Assembly (NCBI GenBank): GCA_910585805.1
Contig: CAJUFB010000108.1
Location: forward strand, 1-12,182
DNA from: an uncultured Acetatifactor sp.
GTDB taxonomy: Bacteria; Bacillota; Clostridia; Lachnospirales; Lachnospiraceae
Direction of reading: 5' to 3'
Length of the DNA: 12,182 nucleotides
Below the pieces are notes generated by a model, which worked only from the letters and a program-made list of their open reading frames with translations, searched no databases and was not told the DNA's origin. Positions 6,049 to 12,182 of this stretch are shown here, in pieces; within the stretch, counting starts at the first letter, position 1, and every line of letters starts with the position of its first letter. A program made the position numbers and the translations under genes.

Positions 6049-7464
6049 TTATGCAACCTCTATCACATGGATCATATTCGTGGTACCCGTTTTTCCCAAC
6101 GGCACTCCGGCAGTGATCACCACCACATCGCCTGTCTTCACATAGCCCGCCTTTTTCGCTTCTGACACCGCATCCTCAAACAGCTCGTCAGCGGTATTCT
6201 CCTCGGGGATCATAAGCGGACTCACCCCCCACAGAATATTCAGTCTGCGGCACACCCTCTCTCTGACAGTACAGCCGATAACAGGGCTCTCCGGCTTAAA
6301 CCTGGAAATGGCCTCCGCCGTAAAACCGGACAGCGTAACCGTAATGATCGCCGCTGCATGCAGATCCCTTGCCGCAGTACAGGTTGCATAGGCTATCGCC
6401 GTGGTAATATCTGCTTCTCCCTCATAAGTCCCCCGCTTCATCCGGGAACCGTAATCAATATCTTTTTCGGCTCCTTCCGCGATTTTCGCCATGGTTTTTA
6501 CTGCTTCCACAGGATATTTTCCTGCTGCGCTCTCTCCCGAAAGCATGATCGCCGTGGTTCCGTCATAAATGGCATTGGCAATATCCGTCGCCTCCGCCCT
6601 GGTAGGCCTGGGATTCTTGATCATGGACTCCAGCATCTGGGTGGCGGTAATGACATACTTTCCTCTTGCGTTTGCCATCTGGATCATTTTCTTCTGCAGT
6701 ACCGGAACCTCCTCCAACGGAATCTCCACGCCCATATCGCCTCTCGCCACCATGATGCCGTCAGATACTTCCAGAATCTCCTCCAGATTCTGGATTCCCT
6801 GCATATTCTCTATCTTTGCAATGATCTTCATATCACTGCCGCGGGACTCCAGGATACTGCGGATCTCCAGCACGTCCTCCCTGCACCGGACAAAGGAAGC
6901 CGCCAGCAGCTCATATCCCATCTCAATGCCGAACAGGATATCGCTCCTGTCCACCTCGCTGATATAAGGCATGGACAGAACAGCACCCGGTACATTGACT
7001 CCCTTATGATTGGATACGGCGCCGCCGTTTACTACCCGGCAGACAATCTCCTCACCCCGTATTTCCTCCACGGTCATCTCGATCAGCCCGTCGTCGATGA
7101 GGATTATAGTCCCTTCTTTAATGTCGTTTTTCAGATTCTTATAAGAAATCGCCGCCCGTTCTGCTGTACCCAGGATCTCCTCTGTAGTGAGTATGAACTG
7201 CTGCCCTGCCTCCAGCTGAGCCCTGCCTCCCTCAAAATCACGCAGACGAATCTCCGGTCCCTTCGTATCCAGCATGGCGGCAATTGGAAGCCCCAGCTCC
7301 GCGCTTGCCTGTCTGACCTTTTCCAGTTTCACTTTCTGTTCCTCATGGGTGCCATGAGAAAAATTAAACCTGGCCACATTCATGCCAGCCAGCATCAGCT
7401 CCCGCAGACGCTCCACCGTATCACTTGCCGGGCCTATGGTGCATATTATCTTTGTCTTTCTCAT
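6049..7464 (-). CDS. pyk: Pyruvate kinase
   Basis: Pyruvate kinase converts phosphoenolpyruvate and ADP to pyruvate and ATP, the last step of glycolysis. The 471-residue product has TKIICTIGPAS at the N-terminus (4-14), substrate-site ARFNFSHG (31-38), LDTKGPEIR (65-73) at the A/B domain border, catalytic Lys217 in IAKIENMQGI, the metal and phosphate region ARGDMGVEIP (240-249), TATQMLESM (273-281) and NPRPTRAEATDIANAIYDG (284-302). The C-terminal regulatory domain follows. It is the short form (like E. coli PykF) and lacks the extra C-terminal swivelling domain found in Bacillus Pyk. I use the ATG at 7464, with AGAGGA upstream at good distance, not the in-frame TTG ten codons earlier. A 266-bp non-coding gap precedes it. 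Confidence 0.97.
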   Translation of the reverse strand: MRKTKIICTIGPASDTVERLRELMLAGMNVARFNFSHGTHEEQKVKLEKVRQASAELGLPIAAMLDTKGPEIRLRDFEGGRAQLEAGQQFILTTEEILGTAERAAISYKNLKNDIKEGTIILIDDGLIEMTVEEIRGEEIVCRVVNGGAVSNHKGVNVPGAVLSMPYISEVDRSDILFGIEMGYELLAASFVRCREDVLEIRSILESRGSDMKIIAKIENMQGIQNLEEILEVSDGIMVARGDMGVEIPLEEVPVLQKKMIQMANARGKYVITATQMLESMIKNPRPTRAEATDIANAIYDGTTAIMLSGESAAGKYPVEAVKTMAKIAEGAEKDIDYGSRMKRGTYEGEADITTAIAYATCTAARDLHAAAIITVTLSGFTAEAISRFKPESPVIGCTVRERVCRRLNILWGVSPLMIPEENTADELFEDAVSEAKKAGYVKTGDVVVITAGVPLGKTGTTNMIHVIEVA

Positions 7465-7511
7465 ACTCTGTTCCTCTTTCTTTTTATTTTTCAAACGCCG
7501 TCAATGCTTTC

Positions 7512-7605
7512 TATACTCACGAGCGATGAAATTTGCCGATTATATCCCAAGCTTCACCCGCTCGTGAGTCGGGTTACATGGCAGATTTCTGTGACCGCGA
7601 GTATA
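7512..7605. repeat. Compact palindromic element upstream of pyk
   Basis: A perfect 11-bp inverted repeat, ACTCACGAGCG at 7515-7525 and CGCTCGTGAGT at 7559-7569, extends inwards through a bulge to about 16 bp. The 20-odd-nt loop contains TATAAT on the minus strand. The left arm overlaps a second, outer inverted repeat, TATACTC (7512-7518) with GAGTATA (7599-7605), so two folds compete. There is no U-tract. It may be a small dispersed (MITE-like) repeat, a leader regulatory structure for pyk, or both. Confidence 0.55.
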
Positions 7606-7644
7606 TATTCAAGACCGCCGAAATTACCCAATCTTTACAGGGCT

Positions 7645-7676
7645 GTGGTTCTGAACTTCCTTTCGTCAGAAACCAC
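7645..7676 (-). other. Strong hairpin downstream of the decarboxylase gene
   Basis: On the minus strand GTGGTT-CTGA pairs with TCAGAACCAC, ten base pairs with one bulged T and an 11-nt loop. It begins about 55 nt after the decarboxylase stop and sits 180 nt ahead of pyk. No run of T follows, so it is not a standard intrinsic terminator. It could stabilise the upstream mRNA end or be part of the pyk leader. Confidence 0.5.
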
Positions 7677-7730
7677 CGCGGAATCATCTGTCCCCGCAGC
7701 ACTTCCTTCCCCTGGCAATCCCGTTCTGCG

Positions 7731-9311
7731 TCATTGACGTATCATCTTTATAAAAATTTCTCCGGAAAATCGCTCCCGTACTGCGTCCACACGAATCCCC
7801 TGAACGGTAAGCCCTGCTTCCAGATCCTCCATAATCTCCCGGTACAGCTCCTCCGTCAGCCGTTCTCCCGGCACCAGAAGTGGCACTCCCGGCGGATACA
7901 GATTCACAAATTCCGCGGCATATCTCCCGATACCATCCTGAAGGGCAATTTCCTCCGTGTCCATGTCCCATGCTTCCCACAATGGGATCGGCTTTCTATT
8001 TTCCTCTGATGCCTCTCCGGTCCGTGCGTTTCTTACACAGGAATTCCCTGTCTGAACTTCCCTGATCGGAAAATCTGCCTCATGAAATGTATCGCTCTGC
8101 GCATCTTTCCAGAAAGATCCGCCTTCTGTAAAATCCTGTCCTGGAAATGCCCAGCTGCCGATTCTCCCCTGCGGTAAAATAAGATCTGCATTTCTCTCCT
8201 TCAGCCTGTCATCTATCTCCAACAGAGCCACGGTCATCCGCCGATATGCTTCTTCTCCGTCATTTATTGTGAACATGGCAAGCACAAAATATCTTGACGA
8301 CATTTCTGTCTGCAAATGATACTCCCGCAATAACAGATCCGAAAGCTGCCTTCCGGTAATCCCGCTTCTCAGCAATGAAATGATCAGCTTCCCCATGTCC
8401 TGTTTCCGGCTGTTGTCGGAAAGAATCTGCAGACACCGGCATCCCTTCAAAGCTTCCGTCATTTTTTCATACCGCTCCCGAAATTGTCCAAATGCAGTCT
8501 TCCCCTGCTTCCTGACATATTCCAGCGCGTTATCTATACCCGCCATCAGCAGATAGGAAGGGCTGCTTGACTGATAAATACAAAGAAACCGCCGCAGCCT
8601 GTCCCGGTGGATCAGATCGCCGTTCACATGGAGCAGGGCGGTCTGCGTCAGCGCCGGAAGCGTTTTGTGCACACTGTGGATCACCAGATCCGCCCCTGCC
8701 TGGCAGCTGTTCTCCGGAAATCCCTCCGCCAGCCCCAGATGCGCGCCATGGGCCTCATCCACAATCAACGGGATCCCTCTCTCATGAACGATCCGTGCAA
8801 TCCCTGAGACATCTGCTATTCTACCTTCATAAGTAGGAGAAACGATCAAAACAGCCCGGATATCCGTCTCCGCTTCCAATGCCTGCCGAACCTGCTCCGG
8901 CGTCACCGCATCCCATATCCCACAGGCCTCCAGGCAGTCGGAATACAGATAACTTATCTTCAAATGCCGCAGATATGCCGCATGATATGCCGATTTATGG
9001 CAATTCCTGGCCATCAGTATATGTCCTCCGAAGGGAAGCGCGCTGCTGACGGCACCGAGTATGCCGCAGGTACTCCCATTCACCAGGTAATAGCTCTCCT
9101 CCGCGCCATACAGCCTGGCCGCTTCCTTCTGCAGCTCCAGCAAAATGCCCTCCGGCTGATGCAGATTGTCAAAGCCCTCAATTTCCGTAATGTCCATCCT
9201 GTATATGGCTTCGGGAAGCGCTCCCCGGTTCTGCCGCTTGTGTCCCGGCATATGATAAGGATAGATATCCCTGTCTGCATACCCGGAAAGCTTCTCGTAT
9301 AAATGCTCCAC
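7731..9311 (-). CDS. Orn/Lys/Arg decarboxylase family PLP enzyme (YaaO-like)
   Basis: This fold-type I PLP enzyme belongs to the Orn/Lys/Arg decarboxylase major-domain family, whose members remove CO2 from basic amino acids and feed polyamine synthesis or acid resistance. Substrate cannot be read from sequence. It has YHMPGHKR (19-26), NGSTCG (78-83) and a PLP-ring Asp185 in DEAHGAHLG (185-193). The Schiff-base Lys216 is in SVHKTLPALTQ (213-223). The C-terminal domain carries IPLWEAWDMDTEEI (442-455) and FVNLYPPGVPLLVPGE (468-483). The 526 residues exceed YaaO-type length (~480), mainly through a hydrophilic insert at about 381-440. The start is GTG at 9311 with AGAAGG at 6 nt, 2 nt after the HD gene stop. 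It lies near pyk, yaaR and holB as yaaO does in Bacillus. Confidence 0.93.
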   Translation of the reverse strand: MEHLYEKLSGYADRDIYPYHMPGHKRQNRGALPEAIYRMDITEIEGFDNLHQPEGILLELQKEAARLYGAEESYYLVNGSTCGILGAVSSALPFGGHILMARNCHKSAYHAAYLRHLKISYLYSDCLEACGIWDAVTPEQVRQALEAETDIRAVLIVSPTYEGRIADVSGIARIVHERGIPLIVDEAHGAHLGLAEGFPENSCQAGADLVIHSVHKTLPALTQTALLHVNGDLIHRDRLRRFLCIYQSSSPSYLLMAGIDNALEYVRKQGKTAFGQFRERYEKMTEALKGCRCLQILSDNSRKQDMGKLIISLLRSGITGRQLSDLLLREYHLQTEMSSRYFVLAMFTINDGEEAYRRMTVALLEIDDRLKERNADLILPQGRIGSWAFPGQDFTEGGSFWKDAQSDTFHEADFPIREVQTGNSCVRNARTGEASEENRKPIPLWEAWDMDTEEIALQDGIGRYAAEFVNLYPPGVPLLVPGERLTEELYREIMEDLEAGLTVQGIRVDAVRERFSGEIFIKMIRQ

Positions 9312-9313
9312 TT

Positions 9314-9874
9314 CTATCCTTCTTTCAGCTTATCCAGAATAGCCCCGTGTCCTCTGTGCATATGCAGTGTTTCCAACAGAGAACACCACTTATCCGCAAC
9401 CGTTACGATCCACGCCTCCCGGCATCCCGGCGGAACTACCGTCAGCGGCCACATATGCTTTCTGATGATATCCTTCTCCCGCTCCGTCAGGCGGTACTCC
9501 CGCGACGCATTCCGCAGCGCCACACCCGGGTGATAAAATCCATGAAGCCTGTGCGGATTCTCATAGTCCGGTATGTGCCAGTCATACAGAAAATAATCGT
9601 GCAGAAGAGCTCCTCTGATCAGCTCCCTTCTGCTGCATTGTATATGCAGCTTCTCGCTCAGTGCAATACTGTACCTGGCCACATCCATTACATGGGAATT
9701 TACCGTCACGTCACCGTGCTGAATATATTCCTTCATGCGGTTAAAGTTCTTTGACCTCAGAATATCCGACGCGCTGGCTTCGATCTGTCTCTGCATTTCC
9801 CGATATCGATTCAGCTTCTTCTGCCATATCCCTGCCTGGCGTCTTGTACGTTGTCTCAACCTTCTCTCTGCCAT
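9314..9874 (-). CDS. HD-domain protein, putative phosphohydrolase
   Basis: The 186-residue product has a very basic N-terminus (1-30, many Arg/Lys/Gln) and an HD-superfamily core. The core has His61 in NSHVMDVARY, the doublet His92-Asp93 in ALLHDYFLYDWH, His115 and His140 further on, and Asp161 in VTVADKWCS. This H...HD...D spacing is that of metal-dependent phosphohydrolases acting on nucleotides or phosphoesters. The substrate is unknown. It is predicted cytosolic, with no membrane segment. I use the ATG at 9874, which has AGGA about 8 nt upstream; the ATG ten codons earlier lacks a ribosome binding site. The decarboxylase starts 2 nt after its stop, so the two are almost surely translated from one message. 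Confidence 0.85.
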   Translation of the reverse strand: MAERRLRQRTRRQAGIWQKKLNRYREMQRQIEASASDILRSKNFNRMKEYIQHGDVTVNSHVMDVARYSIALSEKLHIQCSRRELIRGALLHDYFLYDWHIPDYENPHRLHGFYHPGVALRNASREYRLTEREKDIIRKHMWPLTVVPPGCREAWIVTVADKWCSLLETLHMHRGHGAILDKLKEG

Positions 9875-9911
9875 TTCCTTATTCCTATTCTGTCCAGATT
9901 TCATTTTCGAA

Positions 9912-9925
9912 GGGCATTGCTGCCC
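9912..9925 (-). other. Short GNRA-loop hairpin between the transpeptidase and HD genes
   Basis: GGGCA and TGCCC form a 5-bp stem around a GCAA tetraloop in the 68-nt gap after the transpeptidase stop. No T-run follows, so termination is unlikely; it may be an RNA end or processing structure, or chance. Confidence 0.3.
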
Positions 9926-9942
9926 AAACTCTCACTTCGGTT

Positions 9943-10224
9943 TCAGCCCTCAGCCGGAGCATCCGGAATGACTGGCGGCTCCGGTTCCGGCTCCGCTGTG
10001 GGTTCCGGTACTGGCTCCGGTTCCGGCACAGGCTCCGGCGCAGGCTCCGGTGTGTCTGCGGGAACCGGTTCCGGCGTAGCCACCGGCAGAGGCTCCGGTA
10101 TAACCTCTGGTGTCGGCACTGGCGTCACCTCCGGTTCCGGCTCTTCCGGCGGCGCCCAGGGCACTTCCGGCGACTCTTCGCCTTCCTCCGGAATGACCTC
10201 TTCCGGAGTCTCCTCAGACCTGGG
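9943..10224 (-). repeat. Low-complexity Pro/Glu coding repeat (transpeptidase tail)
   Basis: The last ~94 codons encode almost only Pro, Glu, Val, Thr and Ala, with short recurring units PEPVP, PEPEPVPEP and PTPEV. On the plus strand this reads as an artificial Gly/Ser repeat. Such tails in surface proteins usually act as stiff, wall-spanning spacers, and their length often varies between strains. Confidence 0.75.
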
Positions 10225-11769
10225 TCCTATATAGGGCGCCCCTCCGTAATAATAGCAGACGACAGGAAATCCTTCAGAAACATACTCATAGATTTCTGCT
10301 GCCTTGCTTGGAGGCAGATTAATGCATCCGTGGGAACCATTGGTCATAAAAATCTGTCCCCCGAAGGAACCTCTCCAGTTTGCATCATGCATGCCGTAAT
10401 TTCCGTAAAAAGGCATCCAGTAACTGACAGGAGTCCTGTAGGTAGCCCCTTTCAGCACAGCGTTCCTTGTCTTGTAGGACAGCCCGAAGATTCCTTCCGG
10501 CGTCACGCAGCCATAATCGGAAGACATGGTTCCGGATACAAAATCCGTCTCCAGGACGATTTCTCCGTCCTGGTACAAATACAGATGCTGATTGGTCAAA
10601 TCTGCCTCTACATAAGAATCGCCGATGTCATTTGTCCCCTTTTCCATTGCAGTAATACTGTATACCGGCTCCTTTTCCGTAATTCTTCCCTGATAGATCA
10701 GCTCTACCAGCTCCGTTGCCTCACCTGCGGTATCCGTTTTCCATCCATACTTTGTCCTGTTCAAAGTAATCTCCTCGCCTAACGCGGTTGTGAAGCTTTT
10801 TTTCTTGCCGTATGTATCGTATTGAGAGGCCTGCTCTTTCACAAAAGCCGTTACCTGCTCTTCATCCAGAGCAGGTTTTCCGCTCTCCATGGAGATCCAA
10901 TCACGAATGGTCTTATGATCCAGCTCCACCTTTGTACCGTTCCAGTCATAAACAATCTTCGTTCCCAACCATTTATTTACGGTATCCACCGCCTCTGTCA
11001 GTTTCTTATCATCCTGCCTGACAGAAGCCGCCACATAGCATGCGCCTTCTTCCAGATCAACTTCCGCATCCTGACGAATCACTGCATCCGCGATGAGCCG
11101 GACAGCCTTTTCCACATCCAGTTCCGTACCGTTTGTCTCGGGAATGATCTCATAGGTTCCGGATTCCTCTGAATAGTCGCTGATATAAGCATTTTCCGCT
11201 TTGATCATGTTCTTCTTTTGAAAGGCATCCCATCCCTGTACGGTATCCTCAAGCAATTCTTCCTCAAAATAGAGCCCCTGCTCCAGAAAATGAGGATATG
11301 AGCCGTTTAAATATGCCCCGATCCACTTAAACTCCTCCTGCTGGATCAGAATAGACTCCACAGCCGCTTTTGTATCTCCGAAGTTTAACTGTATGTCTTC
11401 TGCCGTTACGGTTCCAAGTAACGCCCCGGCATCACCTGTACTGTAATCTCTCCCTCTGACCTCCAGCGTATAATCCTGCATACGCACATCCAGCAGATTG
11501 ATGACAGCGTCCGCCTCCAGGTCACTGCAATCCACTCCATTAATACTGGTATTCGGGAAAAAATGTGTCTGATAATACACCGCAACCCTATAGTAGCCAA
11601 ATACTGCAAGGGTAAGAACGATCAGAAAAATAAAAAGAAACACCGGTACAATATACCTTTTCTTTTTCCTTCTTCCAGATCCTGCACCTGCTTTCTGCCT
11701 TTCTCCTTTTTTTTCCGCAATTTCATACGTATCAAAGTCCATTTTCTTTTCTGTCTGCCTCTTTTTCAT
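9943..11769 (-). CDS. Membrane-anchored L,D-transpeptidase (YkuD) with Pro/Glu-rich tail
   Basis: The enzyme is predicted to make 3-3 peptidoglycan cross-links outside the membrane. The 608-residue product has a basic cytosolic segment (1-38), one membrane helix (about 39-60) and no signal-peptidase cleavage site that I can see. A large extracellular region (about 70-370) resembles the PG_binding_4/VanW-associated module, with a repeated pattern of TSINGVD... and ETNGTELD.... The YkuD domain (about 385-507) contains His461 in MHDANWRG and the catalytic SHGCINLP (479-486) with Cys482. Residues 515-608 are a low-complexity tail of E/P/V/T/A repeats such as PEPVPEPEPVPEP. The ATG at 11769 follows GGAG with 7-nt spacing; upstream in-frame starts have no such signal. 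It lies upstream of the HD gene. Confidence 0.94.
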   Translation of the reverse strand: MKKRQTEKKMDFDTYEIAEKKGERQKAGAGSGRRKKKRYIVPVFLFIFLIVLTLAVFGYYRVAVYYQTHFFPNTSINGVDCSDLEADAVINLLDVRMQDYTLEVRGRDYSTGDAGALLGTVTAEDIQLNFGDTKAAVESILIQQEEFKWIGAYLNGSYPHFLEQGLYFEEELLEDTVQGWDAFQKKNMIKAENAYISDYSEESGTYEIIPETNGTELDVEKAVRLIADAVIRQDAEVDLEEGACYVAASVRQDDKKLTEAVDTVNKWLGTKIVYDWNGTKVELDHKTIRDWISMESGKPALDEEQVTAFVKEQASQYDTYGKKKSFTTALGEEITLNRTKYGWKTDTAGEATELVELIYQGRITEKEPVYSITAMEKGTNDIGDSYVEADLTNQHLYLYQDGEIVLETDFVSGTMSSDYGCVTPEGIFGLSYKTRNAVLKGATYRTPVSYWMPFYGNYGMHDANWRGSFGGQIFMTNGSHGCINLPPSKAAEIYEYVSEGFPVVCYYYGGAPYIGPRSEETPEEVIPEEGEESPEVPWAPPEEPEPEVTPVPTPEVIPEPLPVATPEPVPADTPEPAPEPVPEPEPVPEPTAEPEPEPPVIPDAPAEG

Positions 11770-11795
11770 CTCCACACTCCAAAAATATAAATGTA

Positions 11796-11850
11796 GGAAG
11801 CTGCATCTGCTTCCATTGCATAGATGGACATTCGGCCGTTTCATGCCGAA
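11796..11850 (-). other. Two small hairpins in the transpeptidase leader
   Basis: Two separate stems lie between the proposed promoter and the start codon: TTCGGC/GCCGAA (11831-11850, 8-nt loop) and GGAAGC/GCTTCC (11796-11814, 7-nt loop). Each is 6 bp and perfect. Neither has a U-tract and neither occludes the Shine-Dalgarno sequence directly. Their role is unknown. Confidence 0.4.
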
Positions 11851-11861
11851 AGTATGGTTAT

Positions 11862-11867
11862 ATTATA
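11862..11867 (-). promoter_or_regulatory. Candidate -10 box for the transpeptidase operon
   Basis: A perfect TATAAT lies on the minus strand in an AT-rich run (TGATATAATATAACC) just after the tRNA terminator and about 93 nt before the transpeptidase ATG. The region 16-18 nt further upstream is a T-run with no good TTGACA match, so the -35 is weak or a non-housekeeping sigma factor is used. Confidence 0.45.
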
Positions 11868-11881
11868 TCATATCTCATCAC

Positions 11882-11908
11882 AAAAAAATAGCACTAAAAG
11901 GCTATTTT
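11882..11908 (-). terminator. Rho-independent terminator of the tRNA cluster
   Basis: On the minus strand AAAATAGC pairs with GCTATTTT around an 8-nt loop, and the second arm runs into further T residues (seven in all). It lies 45 nt after the tRNA-Phe 3' end and ahead of the transpeptidase promoter, so it separates the two transcription units. Confidence 0.75.
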
Positions 11909-11953
11909 ATACCTTTCAATGCTTCATTTGCTTCCAAATTCTGAAAATAAAAA

Positions 11954-12026
<73 letters not shown>

Positions 12027-12032
12027 ATTGAG

Positions 12033-12106
12033 TAGCGGGGACAGGATTTGAACCTGTGACCTTCGGGTTATGAGCCCGACGAGCTTCCAGACTGCTCCAC
12101 CCCGCG
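12033..12106 (-). tRNA. Initiator tRNA-fMet (CAT)
   Basis: This 74-nt gene has anticodon CAT in loop CTCATAA. Initiator identity is shown by the three consecutive G:C pairs of the anticodon stem (TCGGG/CCCGA) and by the unpaired first acceptor position. The T arm is ACAGG-TTCAAAT-CCTGT. Position 1 is C and position 72 is T, a C1:U72 mismatch, whereas the usual bacterial initiator has C1:A72. CCA is not encoded (ACT follows C71-T72). Confidence 0.95.
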
Positions 12107-12131
12107 TTATTCAATTATGACATCTTTAAAA

Positions 12132-12182
12132 TGGATGGAGGTGGATTCGAACCACCGAAGCAATTTGCAGCAGATTTACAGT
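12132..12182 (-). tRNA. tRNA-Tyr (GTA), 5' part cut off by the window edge
   Basis: The 3' 51 nt of a class II tRNA are visible: anticodon loop with GTA (ACTGTAAATCTG), a long variable arm (TGCAAATTGC region), T arm GGTGG-TTCGAAT-CCACC, acceptor strand TCCATCC and discriminator A. A long variable arm with GTA identifies tRNA-Tyr. The D arm and 5' acceptor strand lie outside the window. Confidence 0.92.

Noticed and set aside
7684..7735. 16-codon frame starting at an ATGA overlap with the decarboxylase stop
   Set aside because: Very short, no known product, and such ATGA overlaps arise easily by chance.
6358..7737. 459-aa plus-strand ORF opposite pyk
   Set aside because: It is a long open frame but fully antisense to a clear pyruvate kinase gene, with no recognisable domain.
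9851..10234. Plus-strand ORF rich in Gly-Ser repeats
   Set aside because: This is the complement of the transpeptidase Pro/Glu tail; no ribosome binding site and no neighbouring plus-strand genes.

Overview
The window reads as chromosomal housekeeping DNA from a moderate-GC Firmicute, most likely a Lachnospiraceae-type Clostridium relative. Every protein gene and all three tRNA genes lie on the minus strand, so transcription runs from the right end (12182) to the left end (1). The gene set from the decarboxylase to rsmI matches the Bacillus subtilis yaaO-tmk-yaaQ-yaaR-holB-yaaT(ricT)-yabA-yabB-yazA-yabC neighbourhood. The differences are that pyruvate kinase and a guanylate-kinase-like gene occupy the tmk position, and yaaQ, yabA and yazA are absent.

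In transcription order the layout is as follows. (1) A tRNA cluster, Tyr (cut by the window edge), initiator Met and Phe, ends in a U-rich terminator near 11882-11908. (2) A membrane-anchored L,D-transpeptidase (9943-11769) has a leader with two small hairpins and a good -10 box. It is followed by a small HD-domain protein and an Orn/Lys/Arg-decarboxylase-family PLP enzyme, the last two separated by 2 nt. (3) A 266-bp non-coding gap holds a strong hairpin and a compact palindromic element. (4) Pyruvate kinase, the guanylate-kinase-like protein, YaaR and HolB (DNA polymerase III delta') follow. (5) RicT, the tRNA1(Val) A37 methyltransferase TrmN and the 16S rRNA methyltransferase RsmI come next, possibly with their own promoter inside the holB-ricT gap. 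(6) The last 269 bp on the left hold no recognised gene, only a 43-codon open frame that overlaps the rsmI stop.

Functionally the window mixes translation and RNA metabolism (tRNAs, TrmN, RsmI, RicT), DNA replication (HolB), nucleotide and central metabolism (guanylate-kinase-like, Pyk), amino-acid decarboxylation, and cell-wall cross-linking. I see no CRISPR array, transposase, phage gene or defence system, and no clear new multi-gene system. The most unusual points are the long decapeptide-repeat tail on RicT, the palindromic element ahead of pyk with possible decayed relatives at the left end, a related pair of intergenic segments downstream of yaaR and trmN, and a divergent guanylate-kinase-like gene in the tmk position.
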